A stretch of 64,000 nt of DNA from JADGNZ01 sp963715895 (GCA_963715895.1 OY970284.1:3844001-3908000), one strand, 5' to 3'. Numbered from the stretch's first letter, positions 33,871 through 42,815 are shown. Made by a program: numbers and translations. Notes: a model not told the origin generated them from the sequence alone.

Positions 33871-34247
33871 TTCACGTAGCGATTGATCATGTCGACCATC
33901 TTGTCGCGCGTGAGCGGCTTGCGCATCCAGGCATTGGCTCCCGAGCTGGGGAACATCTCCTCGAGCGACTTCTCCGGCAGGTCGGAGATCAGCACGATGG
34001 GGATGTCTTTCTTGCTCGATTGCGACTTCAGCACTTCGCTGAGGCGGTTGCCTTTGATGCTGGGCAGGTTCACGTCGAGGAAGATGATGTCGGGGGAGTT
34101 GCCGGCCAGGACATGGTTGAACTCGATCCAGCTCGAAGCGATCAGGACCGTGCAGCCTTCACGCTCGAGCAAGGCTCTCCCGAGCTTCAGGACGAGCGGG
34201 TTGTCGTCAAGAATCAACACCGCTACTTTCGACAACGACGCGGGCAT
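33867..34247 (-). CDS. Single-domain response regulator (CheY-like)
   Basis: 126 residues from the ATG at 34247, preceded by AGGAAGGA with 8-nt spacing; the longer open frame to 34388 is antisense to the next gene. It is a REC domain only: acidic pair in LILDDNP, phospho-acceptor Asp in IIFLDVNLPS near 61, the Ser/Thr position in LISD and Lys in RKPLT. With no output domain it should act by protein-protein contact. The kinase at 28909 is a possible but unproven partner. It is translationally coupled to the membrane protein downstream. Confidence 0.9.
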   Translation of the reverse strand: MPASLSKVAVLILDDNPLVLKLGRALLEREGCTVLIASSWIEFNHVLAGNSPDIIFLDVNLPSIKGNRLSEVLKSQSSKKDIPIVLISDLPEKSLEEMFPSSGANAWMRKPLTRDKMVDMINRYVK

Positions 34248-34323
34248 ACAGTCATTCCTTCCTGCACTGACTTCACCGGGGACGATTACGCCGCATGATA
34301 CATTTTCCTGCCGCGATAACGAC

Positions 34324-34806
34324 ATGGACGATTTCACGCCGATCGAACTGCCGCCTCCCGCCCCGCCGCCGATGCCGGCAGCGGACACTCTTCCGTTCCG
34401 CCGTCCCGCCGACTACTACGCGGCGCCGGGCAGCGACCGGCGTCCGCTCGTACCACGCGGCGTTCCCATCGGCTGCGGATGGGCATCTGTGGTCTTCGTG
34501 ATCCTGCTGTTCGCAGCCGGAGCATTCGCGCCTCGCTCCGGTGCGCTCCTCGACAAGCTCTTCGGCAGTATCGGGGACGACATCGCGAAGCACTTCACCA
34601 GCGACGTGACTCCGGTCCAGAAGGCTGCCTTCGCTGCCGAAATGAAGACGCTGCGCGCCGCCGCCAGCGACGGAAAGTTGAAGCTCGACAAAACCCAGTC
34701 GTTCCTCAAGCTGGCCACGGACGTCGATGCGGACGATAAGGTCGATCACGCCGAGGCCGACAAGCTGATCGCGGCCCTGCGGGATGTGAATCGAAGCGTG
34801 AAATGA
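34324..34806 (+). CDS. Single-pass membrane hypothetical protein
   Basis: 160 residues from the ATG at 34324. A proline-rich cytoplasmic N-terminus (ELPPPAPPPMPAAD) is followed by one transmembrane helix (about 59-78, WASVVFVILLFAAGAFA) and a charged helical C-terminal domain (about 90-160) ending DVDADDKVDHAEADKLIA, where the DxDxDDKVD spacing is mildly EF-hand-like. No family assigned. The stop falls at the edge of a word hairpin. Confidence 0.65.
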   Translation: MDDFTPIELPPPAPPPMPAADTLPFRRPADYYAAPGSDRRPLVPRGVPIGCGWASVVFVILLFAAGAFAPRSGALLDKLFGSIGDDIAKHFTSDVTPVQKAAFAAEMKTLRAAASDGKLKLDKTQSFLKLATDVDADDKVDHAEADKLIAALRDVNRSVK

Positions 34807-34884
34807 GGTTGCTGGGTTGCTGAGTTGCTGGGTTGCTAACGAGAGACCCAGCAACTCAGCAACCCTGCAACCCAGCAACCCCCA
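34807..34884. repeat. Hairpin of 8-bp words (GTTGCTGG family)
   Basis: The left arm has GTTGCTGG, GTTGCTGA, GTTGCTGG, GTTGCTA in tandem. The right arm has the complementary CCAGCAAC, TCAGCAAC, CTGCAAC, CCAGCAAC words. It fills the gap up to 3 bp before the uvrB ATG. Confidence 0.85.
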
Positions 34885-34887
34885 CCC

Positions 34888-36882
34888 ATGAACTTCAAAC
34901 TCATCTCCCCCTTCACCCCGCAAGGCGATCAACCCGAAGCCATCCGGCAACTCACCGAGAGCGTCAAGGCCGGAACGCGCGATCAGGTTCTCCTCGGCGT
35001 CACCGGTTCGGGCAAGACCTTCTCCGTCGCCAAGGTGATCGAGGCGGTCAACCGGCCGACGCTCGTCCTCAGCCACAACAAGACCCTGGCCGCGCAGCTC
35101 TATCAGGAGTTCAAGAACTTCTTCCCCGAGAACAAGGTCGAGTACTTCGTCTCCTACTACGACTACTACCAGCCCGAGGCCTACATCCCGCAGAACGACC
35201 TCTACATCGAAAAGGAGATGACCAAAAACGACGAGATCGACAAGCTGCGACTGGCGGCGACGAAGGCGCTGTTCGAGCGCCGCGACGTCATCATCGTCTC
35301 CTCCGTGTCGTGCATCTACGGCATCGGCGATCCCGATCTGTATCACTCCATGCTGGTCTTCTTTGAGCGCGGCGTCGACAAGCCGATGACCCAGTACCTC
35401 CGCCGGTTGACGGAGATGCAGTACGAGCGGACGCCCTACGACCTGGCCCGCGGCACGTTCCGCGTGCGCGGCGACGTGCTCGAGCTCTGGCCGGCGTACG
35501 AGGACGATGCGGTGCGCATCGAGTTCTTCGGCGACGAGATCGACAAGATGACCCGCATTGATCCGATCACCGGCCGCACCTCGGGGCGCGAATACGACCG
35601 GCTGGCGGTCTATCCGCGCACGCACTACGTCACCCCGCGCGACCGCCTGATGGTGGCCATGGAGAACATCCGCGTCGAGCTCGATGAGCGCGTGGCCGAG
35701 CTGCGCGCCAATGACCGCCTGCTGGAAGCGCAGCGCCTGTCGCAGCGGACGATGTTCGATCTGGAGATGATCGCGGAGCTCGGCTACTGCAACGGTATCG
35801 AGAACTATTCACGGCATCTCTCCGGACGTCAGCCGGGAGAGCCGCCGCCGACGCTGATCGATTACTTCCCGAAGGACCTGCTCCTCGTCGTCGACGAGTC
35901 GCACCAGACCATTCCTCAGGTGCGGGCGATGTGGGGAGGCGACCGGGCCCGGAAGGAGACATTGGTCGAGTATGGCTTCCGTCTGCCGAGCGCGATCGAC
36001 AACCGTCCGCTGTCGTTCACGGAGTTCGAGGGCAAGCTGAACCAGATCGTCTACGTCTCCGCCACGCCCGGTCCGTTTGAATTGGAAAAGACCGGCGGCC
36101 TCTTCGCGGAACAGGTCATCCGTCCCACCGGCCTGCTCGATCCGAAGATCATCATCCGGCCGGTCAAAGGGCAGGTCGACGATCTGATCGGCGTGATCAA
36201 GGAGCGGATCTCCAAGAGTGAGCGGGTGATGGTCACGACGCTGACCAAGCGGATGGCCGAGGATCTGACCCGGTATCTGCTGGAGCTGGGGATCAAGGTC
36301 AACTACCTGCACTCGGACGTGGAGACGCTCGAGCGCATCTCCATCATCCGCGACTTCCGCATCGGGACGTACGACGTCCTGGTCGGCATCAACCTGCTGC
36401 GTGAAGGGCTCGACATCCCGGAGTGTTCCTGCGTGGCCATCCTCGATGCCGACAAGGAAGGGTTCCTTCGCTCGCAGACCTCGCTGATCCAGACCATCGG
36501 CCGCGTGGCCCGCAACCTGAACGGCGAGGCCATCCTCTACGCCGACAAGATGACCGACTCGATCAAGTTCGCCATCGCCGAGACCAACCGCCGCCGCGCC
36601 ATCCAGCAGACGTACAACGAGGAGAACAACATCGAGCCGGCCTCGATCATCAAAGCGATCGACAGCGATCTGATGAAGATGGCCAACCTCGACTACTTCG
36701 AGGTCCCCGGCGGCCCGACGTCCAAGGCCCGCCTCGGCCTGGGGGAAGGGGAGGACCTGGACAAGGCCATCGCCCGCCTGACTCGCGAAATGAAGGAAGC
36801 GGCGAAGAACCTCGAATTCGAGAAGGCGACGGAGATTCGGGATAAGTTGAAGGAGTTGAAGGAGATCCGGATCTTCGTCTGA
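34888..36882 (+). CDS. uvrB: Excinuclease ABC subunit B
   Basis: 664 residues, full length. Walker A GVTGSGKT at 38-45, beta-hairpin YYDYYQPEAYIP near 93, DESHQT, SATPG, helicase motifs including GRVARN, and a C-terminal UVR motif (FEKATEIRDKLKEL) for UvrA/UvrC contact are all present. It loads onto damaged DNA for nucleotide excision repair. uvrC lies 6.6 kb downstream on the same strand; uvrA is not in the window. No Shine-Dalgarno: a word hairpin ends just before the ATG. Confidence 0.98.
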   Translation: MNFKLISPFTPQGDQPEAIRQLTESVKAGTRDQVLLGVTGSGKTFSVAKVIEAVNRPTLVLSHNKTLAAQLYQEFKNFFPENKVEYFVSYYDYYQPEAYIPQNDLYIEKEMTKNDEIDKLRLAATKALFERRDVIIVSSVSCIYGIGDPDLYHSMLVFFERGVDKPMTQYLRRLTEMQYERTPYDLARGTFRVRGDVLELWPAYEDDAVRIEFFGDEIDKMTRIDPITGRTSGREYDRLAVYPRTHYVTPRDRLMVAMENIRVELDERVAELRANDRLLEAQRLSQRTMFDLEMIAELGYCNGIENYSRHLSGRQPGEPPPTLIDYFPKDLLLVVDESHQTIPQVRAMWGGDRARKETLVEYGFRLPSAIDNRPLSFTEFEGKLNQIVYVSATPGPFELEKTGGLFAEQVIRPTGLLDPKIIIRPVKGQVDDLIGVIKERISKSERVMVTTLTKRMAEDLTRYLLELGIKVNYLHSDVETLERISIIRDFRIGTYDVLVGINLLREGLDIPECSCVAILDADKEGFLRSQTSLIQTIGRVARNLNGEAILYADKMTDSIKFAIAETNRRRAIQQTYNEENNIEPASIIKAIDSDLMKMANLDYFEVPGGPTSKARLGLGEGEDLDKAIARLTREMKEAAKNLEFEKATEIRDKLKELKEIRIFV

Positions 36883-36897
36883 CTTCGGAGTGGGGTT

Positions 36898-37190
36898 AAT
36901 TTGATTGACGTCGATCAAGAGTTGATTGACGTCGATCAAGAGTTGATCGATGCCGATCGAAAGTTGATTGACGTCGATCAAAAGTTGATCGATGTCGATC
37001 GAATGTTGATTGACGTCGATCAAAACTTGATTGACATCGATCGAAAGTTGATTGATGTCGATCGAAAGTTGATTGACGTCGATCGAAAGTCGATCGATGG
37101 GGATCAAGAATCGATCCCTTTCAATCAAAGTTCGATCGATGGGGATCAAAAGTTGATCCCTTTCAATCAAAGATCGATCGAGGTCGACTC
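36898..37190. repeat. Tandem array, 21-bp unit (TTGATTGACGTCGATCAA)
   Basis: About fourteen units of exactly 21 bp built round GATC / ATCGAT palindromes. The first nine are close copies; the last five drift to GATGGGGATCAA and TCCCTTTCAATCAA. Because 21 is a multiple of three, both strands show long frames of heptads (LIDVDQE type), which I treat as artefacts. It lies between uvrB and the convergent DUF2442 gene. Confidence 0.9.
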
Positions 37191-37210
37191 ACCAGGAGTG
37201 GTGTGTTTCT

Positions 37211-37240
37211 GGCTTTTCCTCACGCGAAGGCGCGAAGATC
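37211..37240. repeat. Half-copy of the CTTCGCG hairpin family
   Basis: CTCACGCGAAGGCGCGAAG followed by ATCGCGAAGG matches one arm of the element at 8571-8614. The facing arm is missing. Confidence 0.5.
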
Positions 37241-37296
37241 GCGAAGGATATGAATTCTCTTCTCCGCGGGGCCAACCGGGGATGATCAGTAATAGA

Positions 37297-37539
37297 TCAG
37301 ACGGCGACGTGAGCCTTCTCGTACAGGAACTCCGGCGCAAAGTCGGCGCGATTCGGCCATTCGATGGTGCCGGTGTCAGGATTGACGCGAACGCGGCTGA
37401 AGTAGGCCTGATCCTTCAGCGGCTCGAAGACCGGTCCATCGAGCTCGGAGGAAAGGTCAACTTCTCCCTCCGTTCCATCCTCGAACCGCAACCAGATTGT
37501 GTACGCACTGACGTAACGAGCTTCGATGATGTCTTCCAT
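37297..37539 (-). CDS. DUF2442 domain protein
   Basis: 80 residues from the ATG at 37539. IIEARYVSAYTIWLRFEDGT, then EGEVDLSSEL, PLKDQAYFSRVRVNPDTGTI and EWPNRADFAPEFLYEKA match the DUF2442 pattern. Many members sit next to DUF4160 in putative toxin-antitoxin modules, but here the start is only 2 bp after the stop of a TonB receptor gene, so it is in that operon instead. The function is unknown. Confidence 0.85.
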   Translation of the reverse strand: MEDIIEARYVSAYTIWLRFEDGTEGEVDLSSELDGPVFEPLKDQAYFSRVRVNPDTGTIEWPNRADFAPEFLYEKAHVAV

Positions 37540-37541
37540 GG

Positions 37542-40337
37542 CTAAAACGTCCACCGCAGCCCCAACCGTGCCGAGGTTGCCGGGGTGCGCACGATCGGCT
37601 TGAGGTAGTTCGGGTTGGAAGGCGTCGCCAGGGTGTTGTCGCTCTCCTGGAAGTCGTAGCGCTGGTCGAGGAGGACGGCTCGTTGGGTGTTCAGGAGGTT
37701 GAAGACGTCGAGCAGGATGTTGAGGTGCGAGCCGCCGAAGGCGATGGGGTAGCCGAGGTGGACGTCGGCGTCGTAGTTGCTCGGGGTGCGGCCCTCGGCG
37801 CCGCGGGAGGTGAGGAAGAATTCGTAGCGGCGGTAGGCGGACGAATAGCCGTAACGGGTGACCGGAGTGCCGCTGCGCCAGTAGGTGGAGATGCCGATCG
37901 ACAGCTTCCACGGCGTGTTGTAGATGCCCGAGGCCTTGAACTGGTGACGGCGGTCGTTCGATAGCGGGCCGTTGTTCGTGATCTTGGTCAGGTCCGTGCC
38001 GTTGGTGAAGAACTCGTAGTAGTCATACGCCGCGGAGATGTTCGGATCGGCCCCGACGTTCGTGAAGGGGGCGTATTCGCCGTCGTAGTTCCCCTCGAGC
38101 CGGGAGTAGACATACGACGCCATCGCCTGCCAGTTGTTGCTGAAGGCCTTGGTTGCGTCGAGCTGGATGCCTTTGTACGTCCGCTTCGGCTTCGGTGCAT
38201 CGAACTGGCGGGTGTAGTCGAGCGAGAAGATCTTCTTCATGATCCCCTCGCCGGGATTGCCGATGCAGTAGGTTCCGTCGTCGATGCAGAGGAAGTCCTC
38301 GATGACCCGTCCGTAACTCCGGTATATCCCTTTGACGCCGACCGAGATGTTCGGCATGACCTCGCGCTCGCCGCCGACGATGTACTCGGTCAGGTACTGG
38401 TTCTTGAGGTTGGGATCGGCCGGCTCGGTGAAGCCGCCGAGGATGGCCGACTTCGTATCGGCATCGGCCTCGGCATTCGGATCGGGCACGGTGCTGGTCG
38501 GGCTGTAGTTGATGATGCGGGGCTGCCGCTCGTAGGAAAACGAACGGATGACCAGATCCATCGGGATCTCTTCGTAGTAGCGTCCGTAGGAGCCGAAGAC
38601 CTTGCTGTGGTTCGCGCCGCTCGGATCCCACACGAACCCGAGGCGGGGGGCGTAGTCCTTCTTCAGATCGATCTGCGTGACACCGGCGGCATCGATGATG
38701 CGCTGGCGGTCCCACCGGACGCCGGCATTGATCGTCAAGTCCTTCATCGTCCAGCGGTCCTGAAGGTAGGCGGTCGTGTTCTTGTGCTCCGGCGACGCAT
38801 TCAGCGCGGAGATCGGGGCGTTGGCCACGGTGGCGTCGGGCGTGGTCCAGTAGACGTGGCTGTAGATCGGCTTGGCCGGGTTGTTGGGGTTGTCGAAGAT
38901 ATCGACCTGCTGGCCGCCCGACATCCGCTTGATGACGTCCGCGGTCTGGTCCTCGATCTCGAAGCCGCCTTTGATCTGGTGACTGCCCGCGTAACGCGTG
39001 GCCGAGCCGCCATAGAACTTGCGGTCGAAGGCCTTCTGCTGAATGAGACCGAAGCCGCCGGTCTGGAAGAAGTTGTTGCGCGCGTCGATGTACTCGATGG
39101 CGTCCCCGGCGGCGGTGGCTGGTCCGACGGAGTTGTTCTCCTTGTGCCTCGCGCCCTGCGCGGAGAAGATCCACTTCGTGCCGACGATTCCGTCGTAGCG
39201 GAGCGCGTCATCGCGTCCGCCGAAATCCTGCCGGCCGAGGTAGGTGGCAGGCTCGCCGACGAGCGTGTGGTTGGCGTCGTTGATGGCGCCGGTGTCAACG
39301 CGGGGATCCTGCAGGAAGGTGCCGATGAGGGTGTTGCTGGGGGTGAGGCTGTAGGTCACCTTGGCCGAGCCGAGGTTGCGGTGGCTCGGCGACGATGCCG
39401 ACTTGCCGGCATCAGGCCCGTCCGAAAGTATGTTGCTCCGCGTGTTGCGAACCTGATCGTAAGCGCCGAAGAACCACAGCCTGTCTTTGAGGATAAAGCC
39501 GCCGATGTCCGCGCCGTAGTCCTTAATGGTGAATCCCGCCGAGGTTCCTCCCACGACCGTTTTCGAACTCGTCTGGAGCGAGTCGCTGGTGTCGTAGCCG
39601 AAGACGTCCCCGTGGAAGTCGTTGCTGCCCGACTTGGTGATGACGTTGATGATGCCTCCGGTGGAGCGGCCGTATTCGGCCTCGTATCCGCCGGTCTTCA
39701 TCTCGAAGGCGTCGATGAACTCGAAGTTCAGTTGCTTGCCCTGAACGCCGTACTCCATGTTTGTGGTGTTGACGCCGTCGATGTAGAAGGCGTTCTCCGC
39801 GCCCGAGGAGCCGTAGACAGAGATCGTCGGCGTCTGCTTGTCGTCGGACTGAATGGCGTCCGTGGAGACGCCCGGCGTCACCTGGGCGACGGAGGCGTAG
39901 TCACGTTGCGTCGGCAGCGTCTCGATCTGGGTGGCGTTGAAGTTCGTGCCGAGGGTGTTCGACGTCGTGTCGATCGGCGGCGCGAAACTGCCGACGGTGA
40001 TGCTCTCGGTCATCGACGGCGACAGCACGGTTTCGACCGTCGTCTCTTTTCCGAGCGAGACCGGAACGGAGGCGTTCTTCTTCGGAGCGAAACCGCTCAG
40101 CGTGAAGGCGACGGTGTAGCTGCCTGGCGGAAGCAGCGGCAGGCGATAGAGTCCGGTAGCGTCGCTGATGCCGACGCGCATCCCCTGAAGTGCGGGACTG
40201 GTCGCTTCGACGGTGACGCCGGGGAGCGGTGCGCCGCTGGAGTCGTTGACGCGGCCGCCGATCGAGCCGGTCGTCTGCGCAGCGAGCGGGAGCGTAACGA
40301 AAAGGAAGAGGGGCAGGAGCCGCCGGAGAGGGGACAT
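37542..40337 (-). CDS. Oar-like TonB-dependent outer-membrane receptor
   Basis: 931 residues with a signal peptide (cleavage after LPLAAQ near 22). A carboxypeptidase-regulatory (Ig-like) domain covers about 25-110 (GSIGGRVNDSSGAPLPGVTV), a plug domain follows to about 240 (VYGSSGAENAFYIDGVNTTN, EYGRSTGGIINVITKSG), then a large beta-barrel ending in an aromatic residue (LGLRWTF), as expected for BAM insertion. Such receptors import or bind large substrates in Acidobacteriota and Bacteroidota. There is a strong Shine-Dalgarno (AAGGAGG) before the ATG. No SusD partner is nearby, so the substrate is unknown. Confidence 0.92.
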   Translation of the reverse strand: MSPLRRLLPLFLFVTLPLAAQTTGSIGGRVNDSSGAPLPGVTVEATSPALQGMRVGISDATGLYRLPLLPPGSYTVAFTLSGFAPKKNASVPVSLGKETTVETVLSPSMTESITVGSFAPPIDTTSNTLGTNFNATQIETLPTQRDYASVAQVTPGVSTDAIQSDDKQTPTISVYGSSGAENAFYIDGVNTTNMEYGVQGKQLNFEFIDAFEMKTGGYEAEYGRSTGGIINVITKSGSNDFHGDVFGYDTSDSLQTSSKTVVGGTSAGFTIKDYGADIGGFILKDRLWFFGAYDQVRNTRSNILSDGPDAGKSASSPSHRNLGSAKVTYSLTPSNTLIGTFLQDPRVDTGAINDANHTLVGEPATYLGRQDFGGRDDALRYDGIVGTKWIFSAQGARHKENNSVGPATAAGDAIEYIDARNNFFQTGGFGLIQQKAFDRKFYGGSATRYAGSHQIKGGFEIEDQTADVIKRMSGGQQVDIFDNPNNPAKPIYSHVYWTTPDATVANAPISALNASPEHKNTTAYLQDRWTMKDLTINAGVRWDRQRIIDAAGVTQIDLKKDYAPRLGFVWDPSGANHSKVFGSYGRYYEEIPMDLVIRSFSYERQPRIINYSPTSTVPDPNAEADADTKSAILGGFTEPADPNLKNQYLTEYIVGGEREVMPNISVGVKGIYRSYGRVIEDFLCIDDGTYCIGNPGEGIMKKIFSLDYTRQFDAPKPKRTYKGIQLDATKAFSNNWQAMASYVYSRLEGNYDGEYAPFTNVGADPNISAAYDYYEFFTNGTDLTKITNNGPLSNDRRHQFKASGIYNTPWKLSIGISTYWRSGTPVTRYGYSSAYRRYEFFLTSRGAEGRTPSNYDADVHLGYPIAFGGSHLNILLDVFNLLNTQRAVLLDQRYDFQESDNTLATPSNPNYLKPIVRTPATSARLGLRWTF

Positions 40338-40367
40338 TGATGCCTCCTTGATTGAATGAATGAGAGT

Positions 40368-41642
40368 TTACGCGAAGCGGGCCAGCACGTTGCGCACGCG
40401 GGCCAGGCCGGCCTCGATCTGGCTCGGCGAGACCGCGCCGGCGCTGAGCCGGAACCATCCCGTCTCCTGCGGCAGGCCGAAGGCCTGGAAGGGGACGACG
40501 GCGAATCCGGCGTCATCGAGGAGAAGCCGGCGGATCTGTTCGTTCGTGGCGATGGCTCCCCGGCCAATGAGGTCGAACTGGACGGAGAGGTAGATCGCTC
40601 CCTGCGGCGCGATGGCGCGGACCGGCAGCCCTTCGCGGCGCATGCTCTCGATGCCGTCATGGAGAAGGTCGAGCCGGAGCTGCAGCTCGCGGATCATCGT
40701 CTCGTGAAATTCGTCGATCTCCGCGCGCATGCCCAGGAACTTCGCCACTGCGATCTGCTCCGGCCGCGGCGCCCAGGCACCGATGTGGCCGAGGATGTCG
40801 CGCATCTTCGCGGTGATCGGCGGCGGTGCCACCACCCAGCCGACGCGCAGGCCGGTGGCGGCGAATCCCTTCGAAATGCCGTCGACGAAGATCGTGTACG
40901 GCGTGACCTCGGGAACGAGTTGCGGCGGCGTGTAGTGATGGAAGCCGCCGAACGTCAGCATCCAGTAGACCTGATCCCACAGCAGCAGCAGCGCTCGCTC
41001 GCCGGCCGCGGTCCGGCGCTCGTTCTCCTCGACGACCAGCCGGGCGATGCGCTCCACTTCATCGCGCGCCATTACCGTACCGGTCGGATTGAGCGGCGTG
41101 CAGATGCAGATGAGGCGGGCGTCGCGGATGTGCGGCCGCAGCAGATCGGCCGTCGGAAGGAAGTTCGTCTCCGGTCCGACGGCGATCTCGACGGGGACGC
41201 CGCGCATCAGGTAGGTGTAGTGCGTGTTGTTCCAGGAAGGGATCGGGTAGATCACTTTGTCGCCCGGATCGACGACCGCCGCGTACGCCGCGTAGATGAT
41301 CGGCCGGGCACCGCCGGCGATGATCGTCGACTCGATCGAGTACTTCAGGCCGAGGACCTCGTCGTAATAGCGAATGACCGCCTGGCGCAGCTCTTTCGTT
41401 CCGTCCGACGGGGGATAGTTGGTCTCGCCGGCGATGAAGGCCTCGGCGATGAGGTCTTCGAGCACTTTCGGAATGCGAAACTCTTTCGGCGAGAAGTCGC
41501 CGACGGTGAGGTTGCAAATATCCCGGCCAGCTTCGGAGAGTGTGCGGATCTCGCCGGAGATCTTCAGAATCTCGGAACCGGTCAGGCCAAGGGCTAGCTT
41601 CGAGAGGCTGCGGTCATCGCAGACGGGAAGGGTGGTGGTCAT
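40368..41642 (-). CDS. Class I/II PLP-dependent aminotransferase
   Basis: 424 residues from the ATG at 41642. Fold-type I signatures: NLTVGDFSPKEF near the N-terminus, GARPIIYAAYAAV, PSWNNTHYTYL, PLNPTG, and the PLP lysine near residue 258 in DGISKGFAATGLRVGW. It is an aspartate/branched-chain-like aminotransferase; the substrate is not determinable from motifs. TACAAT on this strand at 41652-41657, 9 nt before the ATG, and no Shine-Dalgarno indicate a leaderless start. It is upstream of the TonB gene (30-bp gap), possibly transcribed with it. Confidence 0.92.
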   Translation of the reverse strand: MTTTLPVCDDRSLSKLALGLTGSEILKISGEIRTLSEAGRDICNLTVGDFSPKEFRIPKVLEDLIAEAFIAGETNYPPSDGTKELRQAVIRYYDEVLGLKYSIESTIIAGGARPIIYAAYAAVVDPGDKVIYPIPSWNNTHYTYLMRGVPVEIAVGPETNFLPTADLLRPHIRDARLICICTPLNPTGTVMARDEVERIARLVVEENERRTAAGERALLLLWDQVYWMLTFGGFHHYTPPQLVPEVTPYTIFVDGISKGFAATGLRVGWVVAPPPITAKMRDILGHIGAWAPRPEQIAVAKFLGMRAEIDEFHETMIRELQLRLDLLHDGIESMRREGLPVRAIAPQGAIYLSVQFDLIGRGAIATNEQIRRLLLDDAGFAVVPFQAFGLPQETGWFRLSAGAVSPSQIEAGLARVRNVLARFA

Positions 41643-41651
41643 CGGGAGGGG

Positions 41652-41657
41652 ATTGTA
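41652..41657 (-). promoter_or_regulatory. -10-like TACAAT, leaderless start of the aminotransferase gene
   Basis: The gap to the ATG at 41642 is 9 nt. Confidence 0.55.
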
Positions 41658-41697
41658 GAACACGCACTGGGATGGCTGATCCGCGAATTGCGAACTG

Positions 41698-41882
41698 TCA
41701 TCCTGAGACGCCGGAGCCGCGAGCCGAAGGCGAAGACGGCGAAGGACCGTCGAAGGACCCCCAGCCTGCTAACCCGGACGGGGCGGCGGAATGTCGACTT
41801 TCCGCCGCCCAACTGGGATACAACTGGGGGATCCTTCGGCGCGCTCTGCCCCTCCGGGGCTGCCGCCGCCTCAGGATGACAG
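41698..41882. repeat. Long inverted-repeat element (TCATCCTGAG type)
   Basis: GTCATCCTGAGACGCCGG on the left faces GCCGCCTCAGGATGAC on the right, with inner paired words GAAGGACCCCC / GGGGGATCCTTC and a central GGGCGGCGGAA / TTCCGCCGCCC hairpin near 41780-41812. The right end overlaps the last codons and stop of the glycosyltransferase gene. Confidence 0.75.
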
Positions 41883-42620
41883 GGTGCGCCTGTACGCCCG
41901 CCGGATCTTCCACAGATCATGCAGCGCGCGGAGAAAGTCGTGCGACTTCACCTTCGAGCCTGTGACGTCGTGCCAGCGCACGACCGGCAACTCGTAGATC
42001 GCGCCGGCCGCGGCGTCGCGGCCGAGGAGTTGGACGTAGCGGGCGATGATCTCGACGTCGAAGATCCAGCGCGAGAGGAACGGACGGGCGAAGACTTTAC
42101 GCAGCGTCTCGTTCGTGCGGAAGAGTTTCGCGCCGCACTGCGTGTCGTAGACGGCCAGCCCGAGGCTCGATGAGATGAGCGTGGCCCCGACGCGGCCGAC
42201 GTAATGGCGCGACGGACGGCGGCTGATCTCCCGGCCGAGGAGACGGACGCGGGCACCCATCACGATCTGAATCGCCGGGCGCGTGGCCAGAATCTGCAGA
42301 AAGCCGGGAAGCTCGGACAGGGGAGTGGCCAGGTCGGCATCCCAGAAGCCGATGTAGCCGGCCGGCTGCTCCATGGCGGCTACGAAGCCGCGGCGCACCG
42401 CCTCGGCCTTGCCGCTGTTTTGCTCGAGGTTCAGGACGGCGAATCGTTTCGGATCGGCGTCGCGGAGTGATTCGAGAATGGCCAGGGTGCCGTCGCGGCT
42501 GCCGTCGTTGACGAAGAGGAAATCGACGTCATATCCGTCGACGGAAAGGCCGCGGAAGGCCTCGACGTCGAGCCGGCGCTCTTCGTTGTAGCAGGGGACG
42601 ACCAGGGTCAGGCGAGGCAC
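41871..42620 (-). CDS. Family 2 glycosyltransferase (dolichol-phosphate type)
   Basis: 249 residues from the GTG at 42620 (VPRLTLVVPCYNEERR). TACAAT on this strand at 42629-42634 lies 8 nt upstream, while the open frame further upstream runs through a word hairpin. GT2 signatures: VVPCYNEE, FLFVNDGSRDGT, NSGKAEAVRRG, DADLATPL (DxD) and QCGAKLF. It resembles DPG/dolichyl-phosphate glucose synthases that load sugar on a lipid carrier. The last residues (LSS and stop) are encoded by the arm of the inverted repeat at 41698-41882. Confidence 0.9.
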   Translation of the reverse strand: MPRLTLVVPCYNEERRLDVEAFRGLSVDGYDVDFLFVNDGSRDGTLAILESLRDADPKRFAVLNLEQNSGKAEAVRRGFVAAMEQPAGYIGFWDADLATPLSELPGFLQILATRPAIQIVMGARVRLLGREISRRPSRHYVGRVGATLISSSLGLAVYDTQCGAKLFRTNETLRKVFARPFLSRWIFDVEIIARYVQLLGRDAAAGAIYELPVVRWHDVTGSKVKSHDFLRALHDLWKIRRAYRRTLSS

Positions 42621-42628
42621 GGGGGCGC

Positions 42629-42634
42629 ATTGTA
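42629..42634 (-). promoter_or_regulatory. -10-like TACAAT, leaderless start of the GT2 gene
   Basis: The gap to the GTG at 42620 is 8 nt; this decides the start codon. Confidence 0.55.
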
Positions 42635-42696
42635 GCGGGAGGGCGGGGGCGGGAGGCGGGGCGTTTCGTGGAGAGCGGGACGGGACCAGACGAGAG

Positions 42697-42790
42697 GCAA
42701 TGTTGAATGTTGAATGGTGAATGTTCAATGGCTTCGTACCCGCCTCACTCGTTCTCTCATTCAACATTCAACACTGAACATTCAACATTT
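42697..42790. repeat. Hairpin of 7-bp words (CATTCAA family)
   Basis: The left arm reads TTGAATG, TTGAATG, GTGAATG, TTCAATG. The right arm reads CATTCAA, CATTCAA, CACTGAA, CATTCAA. It lies between the divergent promoters of the GT2 and hydrolase genes. Confidence 0.85.
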
Positions 42791-42803
42791 CGCCTTTCAT
42801 AGC

Positions 42804-42809
42804 TAGGAT
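42804..42809 (+). promoter_or_regulatory. -10-like TAGGAT for the hydrolase gene
   Basis: The gap to the ATG at 42816 is 6 nt, with no Shine-Dalgarno. Confidence 0.4.
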
Positions 42810-42815
42810 GGATGC

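Noticed and set aside
36901..37545. Heptad-repeat protein (LIDVDQE repeats) and its mirror ORF on the minus strand (35809-37170)
   Set aside because: The 21-bp DNA period is a multiple of three, so all open frames repeat; neither has a start signal and both run into unrelated antisense sequence.
38607..40340. 577-codon plus-strand ORF
   Set aside because: Antisense to the TonB receptor; no signal peptide or domain.
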